From: Chrysomallon squamiferum
Taxonomy: Eukaryota > Mollusca > Gastropoda > Neomphalida > Peltospiridae
Direction: 5' to 3'
Assembly (NCBI GenBank): GCA_012295275.1
Contig: CM022670.1
Location: 25,486,755 to 25,550,754 of the forward strand
DNA: 64,000 bases
Shown: piece by piece, positions 1-11,400 of the stretch
Position numbering within the stretch: the stretch's first letter is position 1
Layout of the letters: every line of letters starts with the position of its first letter
The notes under the pieces: model-generated
Database searches by the model: none
Told to the model about the DNA's origin: nothing
The model's input: only the letters and a program-made list of their open reading frames with translations
Translations under genes and position numbers: made by a program

Positions 1-1144
1 TAACAGAACATTTAAAGAAAGAAAAAAAACAAAACAATATGATTTATCAGAAAGCAGTTTAGAAAATTAAACAATCTAAAACCTACCTCAATTCATAATT
101 CTTTTCTATTTAATAAAATTCAATGCGCACACGGGGTAGATCTTCAAGCAAAAAAATGAACGCGCCTGCGCAGGAAATGATTTTAAATCTAGGCGACAAA
201 GCTGGAATGAAAGAATGCAAACAAAGTTTATACCGACTGGTGAAAATAGAGTAGGAGATTAATGTCAGAACCACCGATAACTTCAGTTCACTGGATTTAA
301 ATTATGTACCCTATATATATATGTATGTATGTATATCAGAAGTAGAAATCAGTAAGTTGATCACACACACACACAGACACAGACACACACACATACACAC
401 ACACATACACACACACACACACACATATGTATAGCTAAAATGATACTACTACCACTAATACTACTATTACTATTACTATTACTGCTACAACTGTCACATT
501 AATTTCTCAGTACATGGTTATTATTCATTTTGTTAAGCGTTGATTACAGAATATAGTGTGCTACATTTAACTTGTTAAATTACGTTCACACGACGCAGTG
601 AATATAAATGGCTTATTATGTTCTAAAATTGTAAGTGCTTATTAGTAATCCTGCAATAAATAAATCGACAAAATATTCAAGAGTTCTCACCTATTAACAT
701 GGCTTTGAATATTTTATTTGTCACATGCTGTTGCTTAGAAACAGGTCGTGAGAATTTTCTAGACACCTTTCTTCTTTTTTATTTTTTTTATTATTATCAT
801 TTTATTTTCTCTTCTGTAAATAATAGCCATGATCAGTTTTTAACTGTCAAACGTATTGCAGTAACATTAAACGAGACTTTTTTTGGTTTGTTTTGGCAAT
901 GGCTATGAAAATTAAGTATATTAAAAAAGAAGAAGAAAAGCTGTTATCAGACGAGCAGGCAATGACATTTTGATTGATAACATTAAATGGAATGAAAATA
1001 AATTTTGCAAGATTGATTTTTATATATAAGGAAGCCAATAATATTCTGACTTTTTCTACATAGATAGAAGTAGTGAATGAATGAATGAATGAATGAATGA
1101 AGTAATATAATTGTTTTATATATATCAACAGCAACAAGGAGAAT

Positions 1145-1187
<43 letters not shown>

Positions 1188-1300
1188 ACAATAATAATAA
1201 TAATAATAATAACAATAACAATAACGATAATATAATAATAATAATAAACATAACACCATCAATAACAACATTAACATTTAGAACAATAATAAGAATAACA
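1..1300. repeat. Start of unit 1, duplicated at 15.59-16.85 kb
   Basis: The opening bases recur almost base for base from about 15590, in the same orientation. The shared run includes the 'cgcctgcgcaggaaatga' stretch, a (TA)n/(CA)n pair near 310-425, and a (AAC)n/(AAT)n tract after 1140. This is a direct segmental duplication. No gene is seen here: the predicted ORFs are poly-T or poly-Leu readings of low-complexity DNA. Confidence 0.85.
361..426. repeat. (CA)n microsatellite
   Basis: An imperfect (CA)n tract with single G and T interruptions. The duplicated unit has its own version at about 15952-16022, preceded there by an expanded (TA)n run, so the tract has changed length since duplication. 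Confidence 0.9.
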
Positions 1301-1330
1301 ATAAAACAACAACAAAAACAACAACAATAT

Positions 1331-1401
<71 letters not shown>

Positions 1402-1412
1402 ATATTTAATCC
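1147..1412. repeat. (AAC)n / (AAT)n / (AAAT)n compound microsatellite
   Basis: CAA, ATA and ATAA trinucleotide and tetranucleotide runs follow one another, ending in about fifteen ATAA repeats before 1405. The counterpart in the second unit lies around 16750-16850. Leucine-, valine- and isoleucine-rich reverse readings of this stretch are not genes. Confidence 0.9.
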
Positions 1413-1551
1413 AGACATTGTCATTCTGCTCAGGTTGATATTTGTTATTATGGTTGTCCAGCTTTAGAAAACAAAATTATCGGCTACGCTTTTTCTGTCA
1501 AAGCCATGGACCTGGTATTTCTACTTCTGATGGATCTTTGATAAACGCATA

Positions 1552-2016
1552 ATGGAGCAATGTTTGGACCGAGAAGTGTTTGAAATTTTTAAAATTAATA
1601 TGACTGTAAATGCGAAAGAAACATTACGTCAGTATTACAATTCATCAACACTCACTGTGTATCCTTGTTATTATAGAATAGAAAACCCCAGTTTAACGTG
1701 CGTAGATTCACTTAGAGGCATGAACAACGCATTCCAGCTTCACGTTCGAGAAGGGTACGAAAATCACACTGATATTTTATACATACTGGATATTAATTCA
1801 CTACTTATTTGTCCTTTCATTACGCTGAACGATGACGAGGTCATTCTGCCTTCGTTAGATATAAACACTTTGAATTTAATTTATTTAAATCTATTTATTG
1901 AGAATTTTTATTTATTTATTGATTTAAATTATTTATCTCTTTATTTATTTATTTATTTATTTCAAAAGAGCATTTTTTTAAAAACCAGGATATTCAGGAC
2001 GTCAATGGGAGTGTAA
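1552..2016 (+). CDS. Unrecognised exon-like ORF, 154 codons
   Basis: I do not recognise this product. Roughly the first 105 residues look protein-like: balanced composition, cysteines in a CYYRIENPSLTC context, and N-linked glycosylation sequons (NMT, NSS, NHT), which would suit a secreted or lumenal segment. The last 45 residues are low-complexity Leu/Tyr/Phe from a TTTA-rich repeat, so true coding probably stops near 1870. The distal half (ENHTDILY through NDDEVILPSLD) recurs at 38.7, 54.1 and 60.1 kb with few substitutions. It lies upstream of, and on the same strand as, the two-membrane-segment fragment at 3.1 kb and the plus-strand GT31 pseudogene, so it may be an upstream exon of one of these. 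No convincing splice donor was identified. The start is only the first ATG of the open frame. It may equally be a gene fragment. Confidence 0.3.
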   Translation: MEQCLDREVFEIFKINMTVNAKETLRQYYNSSTLTVYPCYYRIENPSLTCVDSLRGMNNAFQLHVREGYENHTDILYILDINSLLICPFITLNDDEVILPSLDINTLNLIYLNLFIENFYLFIDLNYLSLYLFIYLFQKSIFLKTRIFRTSMGV

Positions 2017-2837
2017 AATGACACGTGTTTTTCCACACACTGTCTCTGATTAATCCATAAAATATGTGAATACACGGGAAGTTTAGAAACACACGTTCCT
2101 CACTCAAGTAACTTATCCACTGTAGAATTTTATTGTATTTTTATTTATAGATCTTTTCACCTTTCGGAAATCTAATTTTATAAACGAACATGAACATAAA
2201 GCACTGGAGATACCTAACGATATCTGCAGATTGCACATTAAACCATCTAAGAAACCCCACTATACATACACCCCCATTAAAACATTTTTAAAACCCACAA
2301 TACAAACACGAAACTATAATAATAAATTAAGTAAATTTAAAAAGAAGAAGAAAAGCTATTTATAAGACGAGCTGGCAATGGCATTTTGATTAATACTGTT
2401 AAGTGGAATGAAAATAAATTTTGCGAGTTTGATTTTTATACGGAAGGAAGCCAATAATATTCTGACTTTTTCGACATAGATAGAAGTAATGAATGAATGA
2501 ATGAAAAAATATAATTGTTTTATATATATTAACAGCAACAAGGAGAACAACAAGAACAATAACAACATCAGCAACAACAACAACAATAAGAATACTACTA
2601 CTACTACTACTACTGCTACTACTACTACTACTAATAATAAAAGAATGAATGCAAGAAAGGAGCCGTCGAAAACGTCAGCACAAACGTTCCTGCAGAAATG
2701 GCACTAAAATACATGTACTTCCCGTTGTCAGTCTTAAAAAAAAAGAAAAAAGTTTTGAAGTTCAAGGGAGACAACTCCTGAAATCACCATATTCAACTTT
2801 TTTTAATAATAAATTATTATTCTTGGGAAAAAATTAA

Positions 2838-2883
<46 letters not shown>

Positions 2884-3140
2884 TAAAAATATAATAATAA
2901 AACAACTTCCTAAATGATAGCAACACAACAATGATAATAATATCTGAAATATTTATCTGAGTAGAAATCCAAAATAAAATTAATATAAAATCTATAAACA
3001 ATAACAGACCAACATGAGTTATTATTATTATATATTTTTAAAATGATCCGAAATGATAATTATCAGCACTTCTAATGAAACCTGATACTATATTAACTAC
3101 TGTCACATTTTATATTTCATCAAATATTTAAAATTTTATT
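2017..3140. repeat. Intergenic repeats between exon-like ORF and 2-TM fragment
   Basis: No gene seen. The first 250 bases ('ggatattcaggacgtc' onward) recur at about 32300, 39090, 47975, 54510 and 60470, making this the best marker of unit phase. Bases 2335-2560 also resemble 16510-16740, and partly 940-1140 within the same unit. (ACT)n and (AAT)n tracts lie near 2590-2640 and 2840-2885. Confidence 0.7.
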
Positions 3141-3145
3141 TACAG

Positions 3146-3800
3146 GAATTCTTTGGTGAAGATAAAAATGAACAAATCCCATTAATATAAATGACGTCAG
3201 CCAAGGAAAGAAATATTAGAGTCACCTGAGAAGTATTTCACCTACTTTAAACAAAATGCACAGCCTGAAACAGTTCAGATCGAAGGACTTTACATACCAT
3301 ACTGGATACTTGTTGTAATATTTTATTATATTTATGTGACAAGTCTGCAGTATAGGAACCTGGCATTAAGGATATTTAACAACACGCACGTTGTCTTGAA
3401 AAGCGCTGTTGAGAATCCTGACGGTACTATCGATGTAGTTTTAAATGTTCCAGGCCTTTGAGAATGATTTCCAGAACTTTTCAGAAGAGGACATCTGAGT
3501 CATCGAGACGGTGTCCTCCCACCTAGCCAAAAACTTAGCCAAATCAGTGTATTACAACATCACTGGGTTTTGGCTACGTGGGAGTTGGGTGGTGTGGGAT
3601 TAACTTTGGTCACTCTATTGTATTCGTGTTATAGTCTGTATCAGTACCTCTGGACATCAGCGTTGTCCCTAAAAGGGAAGGCTAGTTTACATGATTCTCG
3701 TGAGTATCTGATGATACACTGTGTGTAATGAAAAAAAGATCCTTTCATTTCGACACTAGCAATCACGGAGGAAACACCATTCCATGCCATCTAGTTATTT
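3146..3800 (+). pseudogene. Two-membrane-segment hypothetical protein fragment, copy 1
   Basis: This is a degenerate copy of the sequence best preserved at 17284-18018. A splice acceptor (TTTATTTACAG ending at 3145) directly precedes it. The readable protein includes a hydrophobic stretch (YIPYWILVVIFYYIYVTS), then NNTHVVLKSAVENPDGTID, and a second hydrophobic stretch near 3560-3660. Stop codons and frame changes interrupt it, for instance TGA after the 'gttccaggcctt' region and an inserted segment around 3675-3728. The protein family is not recognised. It sits directly upstream of the plus-strand GT31 remnant and may once have belonged to the same transcript. Confidence 0.5.
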
Positions 3801-3805
3801 TGCGG

Positions 3806-4625
3806 TACAAACATAGATAATTTGAAATTCATAATTATCGTTCATAGCGCAACAGAGAACTTCCAGAGACTCAGAATTAATAGAGAAATGTGTACCAACA
3901 AGAACATTTTAAAAACAATTAACGTAAGAATAGTGTTTTTATTTGGATTAACGAAAGTAAAAAAAAATCAACTCAGGAACTGATAGAAAACGAAAGTGTT
4001 GTGTATGGTGATATCGTGTAGTGAAATTTTTTAGACACCTATCACAATCTGACACACAAGGGAGTGCTGGCTTTTAGATGGATACACGCTGAAATGGTTG
4101 TCAAAATAGACGATGATTTGTTTCTTAATGTGTTTGTGCTCTTGGAAAGATTTTACCCAAAATTCAAGACAAAGAAACGCTATATTTTATATCATTTTCG
4201 AAAGAAAGGTACCAGTCCCATTGTAAGAGGAGTGAGCAAATGGCACGTTGAAGAAAACGAGTTTCGGGGTTACTCGCATTATCCTACCAACTACTGTAAT
4301 GGCTACCTTGTATTGATATCACGTGACATCATACGGCCATTGTATCGAGCATCGTATCTCACGCCCTTCTTCTGGGTTGACGATGTTTACCTGTACGGGT
4401 TACTTCCAGATAAAATAGGTCATGTTCACCATGAAAATATACGTTCGAATATGACTTTAAATTTAAATCTAGGACTTAAATGTTTCCCAGAAAAGAAAAA
4501 TTGTTCATACTTGGCAGTAAATGCTGGGGATCAAAGAAAGCGCGGTTGAGAACATGTGGTACGCAGTTATATCACAGATCAGTCCTACAATGAGAAAAGA
4601 AGTCAATCCCATTCTACTTTTCTAA
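3806..4625 (+). pseudogene. Plus-strand GT31 galactosyltransferase-like pseudogene, copy 1
   Basis: The broken frames spell a GT31 catalytic domain. They read NLKFIIIVHSAT, then a variant of the RRxxRExW motif in which W is lost (REMCTNKN), then VRIVFLFG, ESVVYGDIV, FLDTYHNLTHKGVLAFRW, VVKIDDDLFLNVF (the DxD metal site), YPTNYCNGYLVLISRD and FFWVDDVYLYG. It ends with a C-terminal MWYAVISQ...KEVNPILLF segment. Damage: a frameshift in the A-run near 3960, two adjacent stops (TAG TGA) after DIV at 4018-4023, a 15-base deletion before AEMVV relative to copy 2, and a frameshift near 4530. The open 161-codon ORF at 4064-4549 is only the longest surviving piece. Both stops are shared with the copy at 18.3 kb, so the gene was probably dead before duplication. 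The family is related to the minus-strand genes but clearly divergent. Confidence 0.85.
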
Positions 4626-5421
4626 AAGAATCACAACTATAAATGTTAAATGTTTCACTGAAGTTCTTGAATTTTACTCACAAACTAAACATTTAGTTAT
4701 TTTTCAGATCTATATTATTTCGTAAACTTGTTACATACATTATTTAATTGTAACAAACAATGTATAAAACTGTATGTTTGTTAACTAATCTTTCGCAATA
4801 ACAAAGCGTGAGATTAAATTTTTGTTTTTATAATGACGTCATTTGTTCTGAGATAAATATATCACGGATTTGTGATGTTTGCAGTTTGCTAAAATATGAA
4901 ACGACGTCACAAAAGTATTCATGAAGGTTTTATGAGAGTTTGTTTCTTTTCTTTTTTCTTTTTGTGTTTCTTTGTTGTTTTTGTTTTGTTTTATTTATTC
5001 TAAATACTCTTTGATACTGAAGATGAGAGGAACTATGATAATTATACTGTAGCTCTTACTATACGGCGGCAATAAATATATTTAGAGACTTCATTTGTTT
5101 TGCTCTTCAACAATCAGATAAAAAATATTGATAATAAATTGTTGGGCTATTCAAGATTTATAAAATCTGAGAAAACATATTTAATAATGACAATAAAGAA
5201 ATCATATTTTGTCTATGTTTTATACTTTGTTTGAAGTATTTTTGTAAACAGTTATTGCGATTAAAATTATGTTACAGAGATGAGAGACGTTTTCTTTTAT
5301 CTTATATATATTATGTTAATCTATAGAGAAAATAAATCAGGATAGCGAACATTTTTATTATTACTGTATTCAGTTTAAGACATTTTAGAAAATATAGGCC
5401 AGCTGCTCACAATTCATCTTT

Positions 5422-5424
<3 letters not shown>
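4626..5424. other. Ancestral 3' flank of the plus-strand GT31 copy
   Basis: No gene seen. The stretch 4990-5400 ('atactctttgatactgaagatgagagg' onward) recurs at about 39905, 55745 and 61265. Bases 5150-5330 are fused directly to the 2-TM fragments at 26.77 and 33.31 kb. An AATAAA sits near 5072 and could have served the plus-strand gene. Confidence 0.5.

Positions 5425-5513
<89 letters not shown>
5425..5513. repeat. (GA)n microsatellite
   Basis: A pure run of about 44 GA units. The second unit has the matching tract at 19197-19305, followed in both places by T-rich sequence and 'aaataaagaagtact'-like DNA. Confidence 0.95.
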
Positions 5514-6738
<1,225 letters not shown>

Positions 6739-6918
6739 TATGAATACTTATTTTAACCACATATTTATATTAACAATGATTAAATGTAATATTGTCTCCG
6801 AAATATAATTATAACAAAATAATTTAATTTTTAATTTTTTTTTTTTTTTTTTATAACTAAAGTTATTATCAAAAATATTATGTACAGTCTATTATGTATT
6901 CGTATAAAAAATGTTCTA

Positions 6919-7000
6919 TTAGTTTCCCACTGTAGAAGGAACATTATGCTATAACACCACTGGATTCACTTCATTTTTCATTTCAGGTGCTAGCTGAGAT
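6919..7000 (-). pseudogene. 3'-terminal remnant of a minus-strand GT31 gene
   Basis: Read on the minus strand this encodes a PEMKNEVNPVVL segment, a stop where tyrosine is expected, then HNVPSTVGN and the terminal TAA. It is a second copy of the last ~27 codons of the gene that lies immediately upstream at 7202. Beyond the 'gctgagat' end, the sequence switches back to flanking DNA like that at 19875. It probably marks an additional GT31 copy that was deleted. Confidence 0.8.
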
Positions 7001-7201
7001 GAGAGAGGGACAGAGTCCTATGAATATTTATTTTAAACATACATTTACATTAACAATTATGAAATGTCATATTTTCTCTGAAATATATTAATAACAACAT
7101 GAAGGTTATTTATTTATTTATTTATTTATTTATTATTATCAAAAACATTATCTGTAGTCTATTATGTATTTGTATAAAAATGAAAAGAATATAATGTTCT
7201 A
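7001..7201. other. 3' flank with candidate poly(A) signals for the 7202 gene
   Basis: Contains a (TTTA)n run at 7108-7132 that reads as tandem AATAAA on the minus strand, about 70-95 bases past the stop codon. The same run lies past the stop of the 20099 gene (19985-20010). This placement suits a polyadenylation signal, but tandem repeats make the assignment uncertain. Confidence 0.4.
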
Positions 7202-8359
7202 TTAGTTTCCCACTGTGGAAGTAACATTATGATACAACACCACTGGATTCACTTCATTTTTCATTTCAGGTCCAAGCTGAGACACTGCTGCGAACCACAT
7301 CTTTTCGACGGCTTCGATCTTTTTCCCAGCAAGCACAGCTAAATAAGAACAGTTTCTGGTTTTCGTGTAGCAGTCGAGACCAACATTAACCTTCATGACC
7401 GCGATTGGCAGAATGCTTTCAAATGTCAGATTACCCACCTTGTTTGGAAGCATTCCAAACAAGTAAATGTCATCTATCCAAAAGAACGGAGTTATGTAAG
7501 CAGCTTGATATAGCGGATATATTAGGTCACGCGATATAAGAACTAGGTAGCCCATGCAATAGTGAAATGGATATTTGACATAGCCACGAAATATTTTCTT
7601 GTCCACAACCCATTTAGATTTCCTTCTGTGGATGGGGTTGGTTCCTTTCTTTCGAAGGGGACAAAATATGGAACGTTTTCTCGAAATTAATTTAGGATAA
7701 AACTTGTCCATTAGAATGAAAACGTTGAGAAATATGTCGTCGTCTACTTTCACAATCATTTCAGCTTCTTGACAAAATTCATGTGTCCATCTCAAAGCTA
7801 GAACTCCTTTGTGAGTCAGATTGTGATATGTGTCAAGGAAATTTCCCTGAACGATATCACCATTCACAACACTTTCTTTTTCTATTAGCTTCTGAATGTT
7901 TTGGTTCTTTGGTATTCCAAAGAAAAACACTATCCTGAACTGAAATTTAGGAAATATATTTCTGTTGGCCCACGTTTCTCGAATTATTCTGCGATTTCTA
8001 ACATTTGTCGTCGCACTGTGGACAATGATTAGAAACTTTAAGTTTGTCACATTTACACAGATACTGGGATTGTTTATTATGTAATGTGATTCGAGAGTCA
8101 GTGCATACTGTGTTCGCTTTGAGATTTTTATGAAGCTAGAAGTTTTAATTTCATTTTCTTTTGCATAGGCTACTTTTTTCTGAGTATCATTTAACACTGT
8201 TACATTAGTAATACTATTGGTCTTCATAAGGAGATGTTTCAACATATTCTTGCTGTCGAGAAATACACATCTATTATTAATACAAAGTGAAAAATAATTT
8301 ATTATCAATAATAGCAGTATAAAAAAGATAAGGAAATGAATTCGTTTGGTCTGTACCAT
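7202..8359 (-). CDS. GT31 beta-1,3-galactosyltransferase-like protein, array copy 1
   Basis: A probable Golgi type II glycosyltransferase that transfers galactose or N-acetylhexosamine from a UDP-sugar in beta-1,3 linkage; donor and acceptor cannot be told from sequence. The 385 residues show a short cytoplasmic tail, a signal anchor at about 8-27, and a stem to about 85. The catalytic domain follows: RRIIRETW at 123-130, FRIVFFFG at 141-148, GDIVQGNFLDTYHNLTHK at 167-184, VKVDDDIFLN with the DxD metal site at 204-212, YPFHYCMGY at 263-271, and WIDDIYLFG at 294-302. The last replaces the usual E of the EDVY motif by D. Sequons occur at N52, N57, N104, N180, N310, N336 and N378. The coding region has no intron. 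The start is the ATG of MVQTK, conserved in all copies. Length suits the family. It looks intact and functional. Confidence 0.9.
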   Translation of the reverse strand: MVQTKRIHFLIFFILLLLIINYFSLCINNRCVFLDSKNMLKHLLMKTNSITNVTVLNDTQKKVAYAKENEIKTSSFIKISKRTQYALTLESHYIINNPSICVNVTNLKFLIIVHSATTNVRNRRIIRETWANRNIFPKFQFRIVFFFGIPKNQNIQKLIEKESVVNGDIVQGNFLDTYHNLTHKGVLALRWTHEFCQEAEMIVKVDDDIFLNVFILMDKFYPKLISRKRSIFCPLRKKGTNPIHRRKSKWVVDKKIFRGYVKYPFHYCMGYLVLISRDLIYPLYQAAYITPFFWIDDIYLFGMLPNKVGNLTFESILPIAVMKVNVGLDCYTKTRNCSYLAVLAGKKIEAVEKMWFAAVSQLGPEMKNEVNPVVLYHNVTSTVGN

Positions 8360-8460
8360 TTTTACTTCAATTGTTTAACAAAGACTGCAAGCTGTTTTAA
8401 TTTTTGTATTTTTTCATGAGAACGTTAGTTTCCTCTTTCTCCGGTTTACAGCAGTAGAAT

Positions 8461-8490
8461 CTGTAAATAGAAAAAGAAAAAGAAAATCAT
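8461..8490 (-). promoter_or_regulatory. 5' UTR splice acceptor, GT31 copy 1
   Basis: On the minus strand a long polypyrimidine tract (alternating TTTTC units) runs into CTATTTACAG, about 100 bases before the ATG. The sequence between it and the ATG contains stops, so it would be 5' UTR. The same site precedes all five GT31 copies, implying at least one non-coding upstream exon that I could not locate. Confidence 0.65.
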
Positions 8491-11400
8491 TTCTATACAG
8501 CCTTTTGTATTATAATGCGCTCATTGGTTTTTCATTACCATCATTTTCAGACAGATATAGATGTAAAACAGTTTTTATAACAACAAGTATATGGAATTTT
8601 TCTTGTTCACGTGATAGGAATGGGGAGAAAATAATCCTCGCCCTTGCTAATCTGGCTGCTATCTGTTTGTGATCAGTTACAAAACAAATTTAATAAGCCA
8701 TATACTCTACTTTATATTATATTATATTATATTATTGGGTGTTAGCAGACGAACGAAATGAACATATTCAGCACAAGATTTTCGATTCTGCTTCCATTTC
8801 TTTCTTTTGTTCTTTCTTTTTTTCTTTCTTTATTTACGAAAATACCAACAACTGACATATAACATTTCACAGTCCAACTAAATGGCAGTCGGAATCCGCA
8901 TATTCTTTTGGAGGTTTTTGTCCTGTCTAGAGAAGCATTTATTGTTGTCGTATGTCAAGGTCAACTTGCTGGTATTTCCTACGTTATGTTGCCAACTTTC
9001 CACCAGCTCTTAATTGTAAAATTGTAGCTTTAACAAAGGCCTGCTCTTTCTAAATTAAATCTATAAATGCCAGCCTTCAGCATGATTCGTAGATTTGCAT
9101 CGTAATGATTCCAGACTTTTTTTCCTGGACTTTCAATCAACGGTTGGGTGTCTTGGTTGATGAGCATAATGACAGTGGCTATTGCGCTGAAGCGTTCAGC
9201 CATATCACTTAATCCCTTACTAACCTCTACAGACTGCTGAGTTAGGTTATATCTTTCGTCTAGAGTAACTGAATCTTTTGTAAGCAGATTTTACACTTTA
9301 TTTTATAGCACTTAAAGTAATAGAATTTTAAGAATAATATTGTTGTCTTTTTGTTTTGTTTTTTTTATTTGTAAATACGAACATAGTTATATTCATTAAA
9401 TCATAAAAATCATTTTATTATTGGAAGTATCTGCTCTACACGGCTAGATTAGCACCATTTGGAGATGAATGTCAAACTGTAGCGAACGTCGAGTAAGAAC
9501 TATTCCCAACACACGTTTTGCAATAAAACCAATTCTTGGTGGCATCACTACGCTACCTGGTCAACCGTGGAAGCCATATCCGCACTTACAGTCGATCTGC
9601 AAATAGACGCATTACATACGTAACTATCCGAGTTATAATGAAGTACTGTCTGATGAAAATTTAATTGGGGCAAAAGATCGACTGTTTTGTTCTACCTCGC
9701 GAAGCCGTAGTAAAGGAAGTATTTGAAACCTTCTCGTCCTTATCAGTTTAAATGATGCGAACAATTGCTTTGTAAGACCCTGTATTGTTATTTTGAACAG
9801 TCGCAGACATATTACCTCTTTTGTATTATTATACATTAAATTTAAAGATAATATTGGCATAAAAAAAATCTTAATTATTGTGCCCTAATGTTCTTGGTTT
9901 CTTAATTATATTTTCAAATTCATAAATATTCAGAAGCGGTAATATTATACATTTAAACTGTTTCAAAGTACTCTGAATTCATAACAATAGCAATAGTAAA
10001 GTTGGAAATATCAATTGTCCAGCTTATTTGTATATACATACAAACACACACAGACATACATACACATACGTAAACACACAAACACACACACACACACACA
10101 TAAATATAGGGGTTCATTGTAATGCATAATACAAGGAAAGGCCTTAGGGATATTTTTATTTTGTATTATAATACAAATAATGTAACAAGTTTCAGTTCAG
10201 TGTGAAACTTGAATTATTCAGCAATTTTAAATGACTGAAAATTTCATTAACTGTCTCTTGTTATTTTCAAAGGATATCGAATAGAAGAAATAAATAATAT
10301 CTACCGTATTTCTTCTTTTCTTTTTGAAGAACAACGTGTATTATATTGTTTATTAACTTTAAGAAATTTAAATATTATTTCTTTCAATTTTTATCATCTA
10401 GGATTGGGATGTTATTTTGTTTTATCATTAAAATTTATGGAATATCTGTGGATCGTTTATATATTTTATATATTTTTTTTTTTATAACGCTACAAAACTA
10501 GATTTTAACAACAAAAAAAATCACTCGAATTTATATTATTTCGTTTTTCTTTATTTTTTTTAATTATGCCCTTAAAATTGTATTTAAAAAAAAAATTGGT
10601 GGAGTGCATTGTTTAATAATAACGGTTTTGTTTCTTGTTTTTATTTTTATTTATTTATTTTTGAGTTGCTTTATTTTATTTTATTTATTTTTAATTTTAA
10701 TTTTTTAAATTTTTGTTTGTTTTATTTTCTTCTTCCAAAAGTGCGATCAATTTTGAAAATCAAAAGATTATGTTAGAATATTTTGAATATTTAAAAGCTT
10801 CTGTTAGATTCGTTCAATCACATACAAGGAGATTTGCAAAATCATCATCCATATTCATCCCTTTACGTATTTCAAACCTTTGCCTTCTGAAAAGAAACTC
10901 TCGTTTTGTTCTAGTAAAGAAAGAAATCACCAGATCTGGGTCATGCTACTGTTTAACTTCGCAATGTTTATTTTCATAAGGCGTTGGTCACCCGAAGCTG
11001 TATTGTTATGAACGACAACATTATCTATTACAGGTATTTAATCAACGTTATCACATTCAACAGGTTTTAAAAAATGTATGTACCTGTCAGCATTCAGAAT
11101 ATAACATCATCTTCACACTGTTCTCTAGTAAATGTTTAAGGAATTTTATTATAAATTAATTGTAATGAGTTTTACTTATATTTATTCATTTTAATCATCA
11201 TAATGTGTGAGGATTTCTTCAGTTAATTAATGTAAACGTGTCTTCTAAATATGTTACAATACATAAATATGACAGCCGAAATTTGTATTAAAGTTTGTTT
11301 TGTTTTCTGTTTTATTAGAGCTTTAACTACGAGCAAGTGGTTAGACATTGTTCCAGTTTGTTATAATCATTTGGATTACAAAGATTTTAAAAATGGCAAC

